Assembly (NCBI GenBank): GCA_003415625.1
Contig: PYIU01000003.1
Span: 2,604,001 to 2,668,000, forward strand
Direction of reading: 5' to 3'
DNA length: 64,000 nucleotides
From: Aquanectria penicillioides
Lineage: Eukaryota > Ascomycota > Sordariomycetes > Hypocreales > Nectriaceae
The notes under the pieces: model-generated
The model's input: the letters and a program-made list of their open reading frames with translations, nothing else
What the model was told of the DNA's origin: nothing
Databases searched by the model: none
Shown: positions 24,994-35,277 of the stretch, piece by piece
How the letters are laid out: every line of letters starts with the position of its first letter
Position numbering within the stretch: the first letter of the stretch is position 1
Position numbers and translations under genes: made by a program

Positions 24994-26668
24994 ATGTCCG
25001 CCGGCGAGATCACCCACGAGACCATCAAGGGTATGTTTTTGCTGTCCTGGACAGCCCCGCCTGTCGCTGCCCCTCCTCCATGATAAGCGTCATCATCCCC
25101 CGCGACACCCACCACCTCTGCCTACACTCGAAGCGACAGCCCATAGGCTGCGACCCAGAAAGAAAGAAAGAACAGGAAGAAAGAAAAAAATTGAAGAGGG
25201 AATGTAATAAGGGGTAATTGGATTAGCCTTTAAGCTTTTGCCATCTGTCGCAGCTTCAGACATGATGCGACAATCGTATAACGACACTGCCGCACAATGG
25301 AATTGCTGGGCGCCCCTCATCGCCCAGGGGAGAATTTTTTCTGCACACTGACGCACTCACATCCCCTCGCCCCATGGCACCCAACGCGCACTGCATTGTC
25401 CAATGCCCCTCGGGCCTATTTGAGATATTGGGTCTTTCCATTGCAATTGCTAACATCTCAACCTTGCAGATGGCTGGTTCCGAGAGATCTCGGAGATGTG
25501 GCCCGGTAAGCCCCCCCTCCTCCTCACCATTTCCAAGACAACCCGTTCTCATCACATACCCTGCTCCAGGCCAGGCCATGACTCTTCGTGTTGAGAAGGT
25601 TCTCCACCACGAGAAGAGCAAGTACCAGGACGTTCTCATCTTCAAGTCTACCGACTATGGCAACGTCCTGGTTCTGGACAACGTCGTCCAGTGCACCGAG
25701 CGCGACGAGTTCTCCTACCAGGAGATGATCTGCCACCTGGCCATGAACTCTCACCCCAACCCCAAGAAGGTCCTCGTCATCGGTGGTGGTGACGGTGGTG
25801 TCCTCCGAGAGATCGTCAAGCACGACTGCGTCGAGGAGGCCATCCTCTGCGACATTGACGAGGCCGTTGTTCGTCTCTCCAAGCAGTACCTCCCCACCAT
25901 GTCCGCTGGCTTCGACCACCCCAAGGTCAAGGTCCACATTGGCGACGGCTTCAAGTTCCTCAACGACTACAAGAACGAGTTCGACGTCATCATCACCGAC
26001 TCCTCCGACCCCGAGGGCCCCGCCCAGGCCCTTTTCGAGAAGTCTTACTTCCAGCTCCTCCACGACGCCCTCCGCGAGGGCGGTGTCATTTCTACCCAAG
26101 GTTGTATGTTCCCTTTTTCTTGAGGGAAGTCACTGGAGTCCCTAGGAACGGCGGGATCGGGTAATCAGATCAAACATGATCTGCTCGATCGGTACCTCGG
26201 TACCCTTCCATCCTAGGGGCTGCCAGAAGCTAGTGCTGCTTTCCCAGCTCTGCTTCCGGTAGTCCCGCGTAGCATGCTTTTCTTCGCTTGATGATTACCG
26301 TCTGCGTTCTGCTGTTCCGTTCCCTTACATGCGAGTTTGTTGTGTCGTTTGAAAGACCTTGGAAAACTAACTCATTTCATTTGCAAACAGCTGAGAACCA
26401 GTGGCTCCACCTGCCCCTCATCACCCAGCTCAAGAAGGACTGCAAGGAGATCTTCCCCGTTGCCGAATACGCCTACACCACCATCCCCACCTACCCCTCT
26501 GGCCAGATCGGCTTCATGGTCTGCTCCAAGGACCCCAACACCGACATCAAGACCCCTCTCCGAACCTGGACCGAGGAGGAGGAGTTGGAGAAGTGCCGAT
26601 ACTACTCTGCTGAGATCCACAAGGCCAGCTTCGTCCTCCCCAACTTCGCCAAGAAGGCCCTGCAATAA
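24994..26668 (+). CDS. spe3: Spermidine synthase
   Basis: Transfers an aminopropyl group from decarboxylated S-adenosylmethionine to putrescine in the cytosol. Four exons: 24994-25030, 25470-25505, 25570-26103 and 26391-26668, giving 294 residues, the normal length. Motifs: the [12 protein letters not shown] start with [20 protein letters not shown], then [10 protein letters not shown], the nucleotide-binding [12 protein letters not shown], the CDID acidic motif, and [10 protein letters not shown] with the catalytic Asp. The end of exon 3 could also be placed three bases earlier at 26,100; the GTATGT donor at 26,104 was chosen because it gives the TQGSENQW junction. Exon 2 is only 36 nt. Convergent with the downstream amidase gene. 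No defect seen. Confidence 0.96.
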
Positions 26669-27047
26669 GTTCAGGACATTCTCGCAGAGGTGGGCATGTA
26701 ATGGACCGGGCGGCTTTGTATATGTTTCAAAAAAGGGAAACTATCGGAAGGACCACATTGGTTCAATAGAGATTCTTGTCGGCGCATTTAGCGCATGAGA
26801 CCCCAGAATATTAAAATAAAAAACAAGACTTATGATTTCGCCGCAAAGCGAGGTCTTGTCACAACGTCTTATGACAAAAACCATCCGTCTCTGATAAACT
26901 TGCCTCGTGTTGACAGTGTGAACCTCGAGTAGTAGTAGTGTAAAAGCCATAGCAAGAAATGGGCACCATATTAAGGGATTTTCCATGTTCATCCATGGGT
27001 ATCTTGCGCTATATTTTTACTTTTCATAATCATATCATAGACATCTA
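26669..27047. other. Convergent 3' region
   Basis: Terminator region shared by spermidine synthase and the amidase; A-rich signals near 26,812-26,826 and 27,010-27,035. No gene. Confidence 0.6.
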
Positions 27048-28058
27048 TCAAGGCTCCTCGAACTGAATCTTTCCCTTGCTCACATCGGGATAAACGTCGT
27101 ACCTCCGTTGGGTGTTGAGGGGAATGTTTCTTCTCGGCTCAGCAATCCTGTCGTTCTCCAACTCCCACTCAACAATAGTCTCGTCCTCCTCCGCCTCGAC
27201 GAGGACCTTGGCCATGGGGTCCACGACGAGACTGTGGCCCCAGGCGACGTAGTCACTGTTGACATCACGGGCAGGGCTGCACAGCGCAACGTAGATTTGG
27301 TTGTCAACAGCGCGGGCCTGACCTAGGAGGCGCCAGTGCAGGGCTCCGGTGGTGGTGTTGAAAGCACCGGGGTAGATGAGGGCAAAAGCACCTTCACGGG
27401 TGGCAATGGTAGCGAGCTCTGGGAAGCGCAGGTCATAGCAAATGGCGACTGCGATCTTGCCATACTCGGGCAGATCAACAATCGTCACCTTGTTACCCGG
27501 GCTGAGGACGTCTGACTCACGGAACGTTACCTTGCCAGGGATGTCGATATCGAAGAGGTGCACCTTGCGGTGGGTGGACAGCAGCGAGCCGTCGGGACCA
27601 AAGATCAAGCTAGTGTTGTAGTGCTTCTTGGTGTCTGGGTTGAACTCGGGGATGGAGCCACCGACCAGGTAGACATTGTTATCCAAGGCCATCCTGGAGA
27701 GGGCATGGAACGAAGGGGCCTGCTCGACCGGGGGCGGCGAGGGGAGCAGTGTCTCGGCATACTGAGGGAAGTACTTGGTGCCATAGGGAGAGTTGAAGCA
27801 CTCGGGCAGAACCACAATCTTGTTGCCCTGGGCGGCGGCCTTTGCAACGTGCTCGGCTGCGCGCTGCAGGTTGGCCTGTTTGTCAGCCCCCGAAGACAGC
27901 TGGATGAGGCCCAGCTTGACGGGCTGCTTAAGAACCGGGTCGGGAATAGACGACATGGTGCGCGTGAAGAAGGAGCTTCGAAGGATAGGGTCGAGGGATG
28001 AGCGCGGCTTGAGGAACGATCTTGATACACGAGAGAGGGGTCGGAGCGCGTGTCGCAT
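27048..28058 (-). CDS. Nit2/Nit3-like carbon-nitrogen hydrolase (omega-amidase / deaminated-glutathione amidase type)
   Basis: Nitrilase-superfamily amidase. Family members hydrolyse alpha-ketoglutaramate or deaminated glutathione; the exact substrate cannot be read from sequence. The E-K-C triad is visible: Glu in VVLPECFNSPYG, Lys in HRKVHLFDID, and Cys in AICYDLRFPE. Single exon. Starting at 28,058 gives 336 residues with an Arg/Ser-rich, nearly acid-free N-terminus resembling a mitochondrial presequence. A downstream ATG at 27,956 (MSSIPDP) gives a 302-residue cytosolic-type form. The frame stays open upstream to an ATG at 28,181. It is convergent with spermidine synthase and head-to-head with the claudin-like gene. 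If the substrate is deaminated glutathione, it would complement the glutathione gene at 2.9-5.4 kb, but that is inference. Confidence 0.93.
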   Translation of the reverse strand: MRHALRPLSRVSRSFLKPRSSLDPILRSSFFTRTMSSIPDPVLKQPVKLGLIQLSSGADKQANLQRAAEHVAKAAAQGNKIVVLPECFNSPYGTKYFPQYAETLLPSPPPVEQAPSFHALSRMALDNNVYLVGGSIPEFNPDTKKHYNTSLIFGPDGSLLSTHRKVHLFDIDIPGKVTFRESDVLSPGNKVTIVDLPEYGKIAVAICYDLRFPELATIATREGAFALIYPGAFNTTTGALHWRLLGQARAVDNQIYVALCSPARDVNSDYVAWGHSLVVDPMAKVLVEAEEDETIVEWELENDRIAEPRRNIPLNTQRRYDVYPDVSKGKIQFEEP

Positions 28059-29266
28059 GGCTTGGGAGAAGGGGGAGTGGGAGGGTTTGCGATTAAAAAG
28101 TTGATATATCGGACGGCCTGCTGTCGGTGTTCCGGTGACGGCGGAGAACGGAGGGCGGAGGGCGGAAGGCGGAAGGCGCATTGATTGAAGTGGGGGTGGG
28201 GCGGCCCGGTTTAGGAGGGGAGGCAGGTCTCAGCGATTGCGAGAAAATGGACGCAACGTAATTGGAATTTGGAGGGCGTTGAGTGGGTTTCGCGTCAGGC
28301 AATTGACGCCATCCAGGGCGAGGATGGAGAGGGACCAGGAACCGCTGCTAAGCGGGGCGGGAAGCTATCGTCACTAAGCCGACAAAAAGTCCCCATCGGA
28401 GTCAGAGTCCGAAAGAACGTCGGACATTACCGCCCGAAGTGCGATTTCATGGAATACAGATCACGAAAACTACATAAAGAGTGATGGAGTCAAAGAAGAA
28501 TAGCCTATAGCCTAATATTATGCCATGGTCCGATAGGGAATCTGGTGACCGTAACCGATGCCAAATAGGCGAGGGGATCGGACATGATGTCGAGATATAG
28601 GGTAGGTTATCCGTGTCGGAGGATAACAATGATAAGGCGGAAGCAACAGTAGATAGGAGGTTAGATAAAACCTGCAACATTTATTTGGCATTCGTCCAGG
28701 GCCGCACATCCGTTTTGACTATTGCTGCCAGTCTTGCGTTGTATTCGGCAGGGGACACTTTGGGAGTTGGGCGCAACAGGCGAGACTTCTCTACGTTGAT
28801 AATGCCAGGGTCCCTCCAGAGTGCTCCCCTCCGCAGTTCCATCACAGCTTATCAGCGTCAATGTTCCCCGTGACGCCATGCGCAATGCACAAGATCGCCA
28901 GTGGTGTGGGCGGGATCAACCGTCGCTGGCCAACGGATGCGGACGATGCCAGGTTTGATACTTGATGCAGCTCAAACGTTCAAGTCAAGCACGGGGTTGA
29001 TTTGCCAAGGACGGTTGCTTGCAAGTCACTTGCTATTTACGGCAGCCCGAGGAGCCCGAGCCACGCCATCCTGTTTGCTCAACTGCCACCTTGCGTCTCC
29101 GCACTAGCCACACCACCCACCACACGGGCTGCGCTGCTCACAGGGCCAAGGCACAACCGCAGGCAGACAGGCATCGACATTTACTTGTCCATTTCTCTCT
29201 CCCTCCCTCACTCAAGAGCCCTCTGCATTTCCCCCTCCAAAGCCGCTGCTCCATCGCATTTTGGCC
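28059..29266. other. Divergent promoter region
   Basis: Shared upstream region of the amidase (-) and the claudin-like gene (+). CT-rich leader just before 29,267. No gene supported. Confidence 0.55.
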
Positions 29267-30120
29267 ATGACCCGCGTCTCCGTTTACTCCTCGGCCCTCA
29301 TGGCCTTTACAGCCGGTACGTGCCCTTTCACATCCCACTCTCCCCTCCAGCCACAACCCAATATCGCGCCGCAGTGACGTCGTGGAGGCCTGGCAGGTGG
29401 CGGGAGGACGGGCGCGTGCCTGTTCCAACCCCCAACAAAGACTGCACCAAACGCGAGGGGGCAGTCTCGCCATGGAAAATGTTCCAAGAACTAACATCCA
29501 GCAGCGACCGCAATGGTCTTGGTGTCCATTTGGATGCCAAACTGGGTGAGCTACTCAGTGACCACTACCGCTGGCGAGACGGTTGAGAAGCACATTGGCC
29601 TCCAGAAGAGTTGTTCTACTCTCGACGACCCGCCTTGCCGACCGTTCCCCTACAAGGAGCTATGTCTGGATGGAGAGCGGTACTTCTGTTCCATGTGGAG
29701 GACTGTTGGATTTATGGCGTCTTTTGCCACCATTCTCTGCTTGGCGGGTCTAGTGTCGTTCGTTGTCATTATGTCTGGTGGCAAGTACAAGCGCGAGACT
29801 GGTTGGCCCTTTATTGGAGCCATGTTGACCCTGGTTTCTGTCGTCGAGTTTGCTACCGTTTCCATCGTGGTTAGTAGTTTTTACGCTACACGTCTCAACG
29901 AGTTATTCTGTACCCTGGTTGCTAACTTGATGACTAGGCCTACCTCTTCGAAAATGACGACCAGTTTACCATCCCTGGCTGGAATCTCGACATTTCTTTC
30001 TATCTCACCACTACTAGCGCTGCACTCTCAATTCTCACTGCTGCCGGCATCGTGCTGTCTGCATACCTACTTCCTCCGGAGGAGGGCTACGACTTCCTGC
30101 CGGATTCCATGGGTGCCTAA
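29267..30120 (+). CDS. Four-helix claudin/SUR7-like membrane protein, conserved type
   Basis: Three exons: 29267-29315, 29505-29869 (acceptor could be three bases earlier) and 29938-30120, giving about 198 residues. Four hydrophobic segments are visible: residues about 5-25, then a pair around FMASFATILCLAGLVSFVVIM and WPFIGAMLTLVSVVEFATVS, and a last one near LSILTAAGIVLSAYLLP. Between the first and second segments is a loop with four Cys residues (KSCSTLDDPPC, ELCLDGERYFC) and a W-x(3)-W pair (IWMPNW). This layout matches claudin/SUR7/PMP22-type tetraspan proteins, which organise plasma-membrane domains or act as fungal fusion and septal components. I do not recognise a specific subfamily name. 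Intron 2 is 68 nt with GCTAAC. Reading is complete, with no breaks. Confidence 0.85.
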
Positions 30121-30891
30121 ACAAGGGTTTTCGACCCCACCACCGAACAACGAACGATTCTGCTCTTTTATATATTCGCACGAATGGACCCCCTCATAAT
30201 TACATCATCTGAGAAGGGGAGGCGTCTTGGTCATTTTGCTGGATACGAGGTTTAGATTTATGCAGCGCTCGGGAACAAGTAAATGGAAGGGTTCTCACAG
30301 GTATCAATGCTGTGCATAGACATCACCCGCTGCGGTAATAAGCGACTTCTCGCCTTGAAGGTACGAGAAGATCAGACAATTCATGGATTATCAATTATCA
30401 ATCAAATTATACTCATAAAACCTGGGCCAAGACCGGATAACTATTGAAGGCACAATCATGGTAGTCTTTGATAGGACGACATGCTGACCTTGATTCAGGC
30501 CGCCCGCCCATGGGCTGAGCCAATCTCACATCCAAAGAAGTCCAGAAACAGCAAAGGCAAATATGCAACCACCACATACTACACATTCCTTCTCGAGAAA
30601 CACGTACCATGTGAAAGCGGCTGTCTCCGGCCTCCGTGCTTACGACGTCACCGGCACAAAGCGATAAGGTAGGTGGGGGATAAGGAAAACCCCACCTTGT
30701 GTGCCGCTTTCAACATCAAGCCAAACTCCAGCTCCAATCTCGACTTTCAACTACGCCAATCCCAATTCCCGACGATTAGTGGCCCTGAGAAACTCGAAAT
30801 TAGAGCTTGATTGACAAGTGTCTGTCTCGCTCGCTAACTTGACCCCACCTGCTAGTAGTTGCAACCTCACGCAACCTCAACACAACTCATC
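30121..30891. other. Intergenic region upstream of dioxygenase
   Basis: 3' UTR of the claudin-like gene, then the promoter of the dioxygenase gene; no gene seen. Confidence 0.55.
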
Positions 30892-31830
30892 ATGGCTGCC
30901 GACTCAGCGCCGGGACTCACACCCGAACAACTCGCAGCTTTCAACCGCGACGGCTACCTGATAATCCCCAACGCCATCAAGCCAGAGACAGTCTCTTCTT
31001 TACTCACGGAGACACACAATTTGCTCGAATCATTCTCCCTGGAAGACCATCCACTCACCCGCTTTTCTACTGGTCAAAAATCCGAGCACGTCGGCGACGA
31101 CTATTTCCTCACCTCCGGCGACAAGGTTCGCTTCTTCTTCGAGGAGGACGCCTTCGACGATGCCGGATCCCTCACGAAGCCCAAAGCCCGCGCCGTAAAC
31201 AAGATTGGTCACTACCTGCATGTGCTGTCCCCGCCCTTCGCCCACCTCATCGACGATGCTGCGGTCCGCGCCGCCGGGGAGGTGAGTCCCGCGGCCGTCG
31301 CCCGCTCCATTGGCTTCAAGGACCCCCGATGCCTGCAGAGCATGGTCATCTGCAAGCAGCCCGAGATTGGGGGAGCGGTCCCCCCGCACCAGGATTCCAC
31401 CTTCCTGTACACCAACCCGCCGTCCGCCGTGGGCTTCTGGTACGCGCTCGAGGACGCCACGCTCGAGAACGGCTGCCTGAGCTTCCTCCCGGGCTCGCAC
31501 CGCTGGGCGCCCGTGGACAAGCGGCTGGTACGGAAGCCGGGCGACACGGGGACGGAGATGGTGGATAACGAGGGGCCGCAGTTCCCCGAGGGTGCCGAGT
31601 ATGGCAGCGAGCAGCGTGAGGGTCGCGAGGGGAGCTATGCCCCTGGCGAGGTCAAGGCCGGAGACCTGGTGTTGATCCATGGAAATTTGTTGCACAAGAG
31701 CGAAAAGAACACCAGTCAGAAGGGACGGATCATCTATACCTTTCACATCATCGAGGGAGATGATCGCGAGTACGACAAGAGAAACTGGCTTCAGCCGCCC
31801 AAGGAGGGCTTCACCAAGCTGTTCACCTAG
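30892..31830 (+). CDS. Phytanoyl-CoA dioxygenase family protein (PHYHD1-like)
   Basis: Fe(II)/2-oxoglutarate-dependent oxygenase. Single exon, 312 residues, close to PHYHD1. The iron facial triad is visible as the His and Asp of PPHQDSTFLY and the distal His of LVLIHGNLLHKS; the Arg of KGRIIYTFHI is placed to bind 2-oxoglutarate. Other conserved blocks are FNRDGYLIIPNAI at the N-terminus, VGFWYALEDATLENGCLSF and PGSHRW. The start MAADSAPGLTPEQ follows TCATC-ATG; an in-frame ATG 33 bases upstream is less likely. No peroxisomal C-terminal tripeptide is present (ends KLFT), so a cytosolic location is probable. Substrate unknown. Convergent with the WKF gene, 249 bases away. Confidence 0.93.
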   Translation: MAADSAPGLTPEQLAAFNRDGYLIIPNAIKPETVSSLLTETHNLLESFSLEDHPLTRFSTGQKSEHVGDDYFLTSGDKVRFFFEEDAFDDAGSLTKPKARAVNKIGHYLHVLSPPFAHLIDDAAVRAAGEVSPAAVARSIGFKDPRCLQSMVICKQPEIGGAVPPHQDSTFLYTNPPSAVGFWYALEDATLENGCLSFLPGSHRWAPVDKRLVRKPGDTGTEMVDNEGPQFPEGAEYGSEQREGREGSYAPGEVKAGDLVLIHGNLLHKSEKNTSQKGRIIYTFHIIEGDDREYDKRNWLQPPKEGFTKLFT

Positions 31831-32079
31831 GGCTTGTACGATAACATTGCTCCCAGTATCAGCAATCAAAGGGGTGTGTTTGCGCCTATGTCTCATAAAA
31901 ACCTAGTCCTTGAACCGTTCTATAATTTACCCCATCCCATTGACATCTATCTAAAAAGACCTGTAGCCAGCGCCGATAAACCTGGTGATAAACGGGTTCC
32001 GTGGGTTTCTAACTTGCTGCTGGTATCCAAACAGAGGTGTTACAGTATATGCATCTTAAGACCTTAAAAATATCATCTC

Positions 32080-33360
32080 TCATGATCGTGTCGCTTGGAC
32101 ATCGTCTTCGCTCTCATCATCGGAATCATCTTCACTGCTGGCATCCTCCGAGTCCGCCTCGTCAGAGGAAGAGGAGGAAGACGACGAGCTGCTTGAAGTC
32201 TCGCCACCATCCTGCTCATCATCCCCGTCGTCATCCGACGACGAGTCTTCCGAGGACGACGAGCTGCCGCTGCTGCTCGTCCCGGAGTCGCTCTCAGAAT
32301 CCGAGTTTGAGCTGTCGCTATCGCTGCTACTGCTATCGCTGCTACTGCTGCTCTCGGAATCGCTATCGTCCAAGTTCACTCGGAGTTTCCGTCGGCGCTT
32401 ACCGGTACCATCGTTGAGTTTCACCTTCTTATCGGCGTTGGTGGGGGTTGTGAGGTTATTGTCGCTTGTGGAAATGGTCCTGGATGTCACCGAGGATGTG
32501 GTGCTCATCTCGGTGTCTCCGTCAGAGAGTTCGTCGATGACCAACTCGGCGCGCATTCGCTTGACGAGTCGCTGGATGATGACATCACCTTCATCGGAGT
32601 CCGAGAGGTAGTCTGCCTCTGCGAAGTATTTCCTCTTAGATCCTACTTGCTGCAATTGCAAGAACTTGGCAAGGACGGTCTCATATCGTTCCTGAGTGGC
32701 ATCGACATCCACTGTTCCATCAGGGAAGGCAGCCCCACCCTCAGACTGATCCTTGGTTCGGACGTCCAAGGCCGTTTCTCGCAATCGCATTCTCACAAAT
32801 CCTTTCAGGTCTTTAATATAGTCGTAAAAGGCGTCAATATCGGTGGCCGGGATTCCGTCGGCATCGAAGACGTGTTTGATGAGGGTGGATTGGTGATTCT
32901 TATTGAACTTCCAGCTGTCCCGGGCCGTCTTCCACAGCCGCAGGTACTCCAATGCCGGCTCAATGTCTGTTGGAGTGGGGGTTTTCTGCTTCTTCGCGGG
33001 GCCCTTGGCTTTCTTCTGAGGCGCAGTCTCAGAGGCGGGCTTGGTGTTGCTGGCAGTAGTCGTGACGTTTTTGGAGGGAGCATCAGCAAAGGTAACGGAT
33101 TTCTTCTTCTTCAGTTGTCCATTCCGGTCGGCCGTGGTCTCATCCTTGCGTGGTCGCTTAGCAACGTGGGAGGAATTCGACTGTTGCGGGGCGTGGGCGT
33201 CGAGTTTTCTCTTGCTGGGCGTGCCCTCGTGCGTGCTGCTTGGGTGCCCAACGGTTGGGCGACCAGTTGCAGTTGCGGACTCAGATGCCGCGGTCTTCTG
33301 ACCCGACTTCTTCCAGGCCGACACCTGCTGTGTTGGCACGTTTCCCTTGGAGGAAGACAT
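32080..33360 (-). CDS. WKF-domain protein with acidic serine-rich C-terminus
   Basis: Single-exon 426-residue protein. Residues about 1-130 are basic and low complexity with several Lys/Arg clusters suited to nuclear or nucleolar import. A conserved block around residues 136-215 (LEYLRLWKTARDSWKFNKNHQ onward) contains the Trp-Lys-Phe signature of the WKF domain found in the C7orf50 group, which is linked to ribosome biogenesis. The last 90 residues are almost only Ser, Asp and Glu, likely CK2-phosphorylated, as in Srp40/Nopp140-like proteins. A KSVTF sequence at about 87-91 fits the RVxF docking motif of protein phosphatase 1. The start ATG at 33,360 opens the conserved reading frame; upstream is a poly-T tract. 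Function inferred only from the domain. Confidence 0.85.
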   Translation of the reverse strand: MSSSKGNVPTQQVSAWKKSGQKTAASESATATGRPTVGHPSSTHEGTPSKRKLDAHAPQQSNSSHVAKRPRKDETTADRNGQLKKKKSVTFADAPSKNVTTTASNTKPASETAPQKKAKGPAKKQKTPTPTDIEPALEYLRLWKTARDSWKFNKNHQSTLIKHVFDADGIPATDIDAFYDYIKDLKGFVRMRLRETALDVRTKDQSEGGAAFPDGTVDVDATQERYETVLAKFLQLQQVGSKRKYFAEADYLSDSDEGDVIIQRLVKRMRAELVIDELSDGDTEMSTTSSVTSRTISTSDNNLTTPTNADKKVKLNDGTGKRRRKLRVNLDDSDSESSSSSDSSSSDSDSSNSDSESDSGTSSSGSSSSSEDSSSDDDGDDEQDGGETSSSSSSSSSSSDEADSEDASSEDDSDDESEDDVQATRS

Positions 33361-34177
33361 GATGGGTGGGAAAGATGTCTTTGGACGAGCCAGGTAAAAC
33401 TGAGTTCCTCAAGCACCCGAGTGCCCTGTTTTTTTTTTTTTTCTCTTTCCGCTGTCCAGGGTCTGCGTTTCGCGAATGTAAATGCAGCTGGCCTATCGGA
33501 GTTGACCACAGCCGTGCAGGTCAGGGAATGTGATTGTAATGCTGCAGCTCTAGCGGAGCGAGGGCCGGGTTGATGCACTGCGTTGCTGGAATATGGGGCG
33601 GACCGGAATTCGTCGATGTGGTCTGCAACTTTTTTTCGGGTCTTGAGGATAATCGTAGCTTGAAGTGCAGGGATGCCCCTCGATTGACAGGTCGATAAAG
33701 TTGATGGACAAAATTATTGAGACAAACATGGCAGTGTTGGATCGGGGTTTGAGGACGTGGAATATCACATTTACTCGCAATTCTGAAGTAAAATGCGCCA
33801 AAATATTTAAATAAAATGGTTAGATTCATTCAAGTAGAAAATCCCGTCCACAAATCCTAGGATGCAGCTGTGACGTGCGTTGATGTTGTGTTCGATTATT
33901 TGTGACACCCTACATCACAACCATCTTATTGATGCCTCAGGCCTAGATGATCCCCGCGAGGCATCAACTCAGCCTTCCCATTGAGCTTCGTTGCCTCGTG
34001 TGCTCTAGGCAAGCTTGTGCTAACGCGTCGACCTCCTCATACAATAGCTACCCTCAACCACCACGTTTCCGATCTCTACTCCCGAAAGTCACCACCTAGA
34101 CATCCGCGAGCTGTACTTGAGCTACCGCTCCTTCATTTAATCAACCCCGCCTCCCCCAGAACCCCCAGTCTTCCACC
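33361..34177. other. Divergent promoter of WKF gene and proteasome alpha-1
   Basis: AT-richer centre near 33,780-33,840; no gene seen. I did not find a clear proteasome control element. Confidence 0.55.
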
Positions 34178-35277
34178 ATGTCGGGTATGTTGAGCTAGAG
34201 CCAACCCCAACCTCAACTCACTATCCCATCAAGCTCGGGCTAACCCTGGACCTCTGCAGCCGGCGCCTACGACCGACACATTACCATCTTTGCCGACAAT
34301 GGTCGCCTGTACCAAGTCGGTATGTTTCTCCCCCACGGCCCGGTTCGATCGATCCACGATGCACCATGCCTGATGACAATGACCGGATGACATCGAGCCG
34401 CCTGGATAGTATCCACAGAGACTGACTCACTTGGACAGAGTATGCCTTCAAGGCCATCACCGCAGCCAACATCATGTCTGTCGGTGTGAGGGGCAAGGAC
34501 TGTGCAGTTGTCCTGTCTCAGAAGAAGGTTCCGGTATGTTTGGGCTCTCAACGAAAGAAGCGGAGAGAAGTGGCTGTCGGGTGCTAATGCAAACGACGTA
34601 GGATAAACTGATTGACCCTGCCTCCGTCTCCCACATCTTCCAGATCTCCCCCTCAGTCGGCTGCGTCATCACCGGATCGATCGCAGATGCTAGAGCATTT
34701 GCCCAAAGAGCCCAGGGCGAGGCGGCTGAATTCCGATACAAGTTTGGATATGAGATGCCAGCTGATGCTCTGGCGAAGCGTTTGGCCAACATCAGCCAGG
34801 TTTATACTCAGCGGGTAAGCCGATTTCAGCTGTCACAGTTAACCAGGTGGGAGGTTGGGACCTGCTGAACCATGCTGACATCATCCCCAGGCTTACATGC
34901 GACCCTACGGAGTGGCAACCACACTGATCGCCCTCGATGAAGAATACGGACCCCAGCTGTTCAAGTGCGATCCCGCGGGATATTATATTGGCTACAAGGG
35001 TACCGCGGCCGGCCCCAAGCAGCAGGAGGCGTTGAACCACCTCGAGAAGAAGTTGCGTAACAAGGAACATGCGGAGGGTTCTTGGGAGGAAGTGGTCGAA
35101 CTGGCCATTACGACGCTGAGCACAGTCCTCAGCATGGACTTCAAAAAGGGGGAGATTGAAATTGGCATTGTCGGTGGTCCTCGACCTGATGGTGAGGAGG
35201 GAACCTATCCCGGCTTCAGAACTTTAACTGAAGAGGAGATTGACGATAGATTACAAGCTATCGCGGAGAAGGACTGA
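34178..35277 (+). CDS. scl1: 20S proteasome subunit alpha-1 (SCL1/PSMA6 type)
   Basis: Structural alpha-ring subunit of the 20S core; alpha subunits form the gate and lack proteolytic activity. Five exons: 34178-34184 (7 nt), 34260-34319, 34439-34533, 34602-34814 and 34891-35277, total 253 residues. The alpha-type N-terminal signature [23 protein letters not shown] is present; the initial YDRHITIF is typical of alpha-1. Later blocks include [12 protein letters not shown], the [14 protein letters not shown] segment, and [21 protein letters not shown]. The C-terminus is acidic. Introns are short (68-119 nt). The 7-nt first exon (ATGTCGG) would be missed by simple prediction. All phases agree. 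Confidence 0.96.

Noticed and set aside
25524..26099. 191-codon frame opposite spermidine synthase
   Set aside because: Antisense shadow of a strongly codon-biased exon.
32140..32360. Short tandem repeat at the end of the WKF gene
   Set aside because: It is the coding sequence of the Ser/Asp/Glu tail, not an independent repeat.
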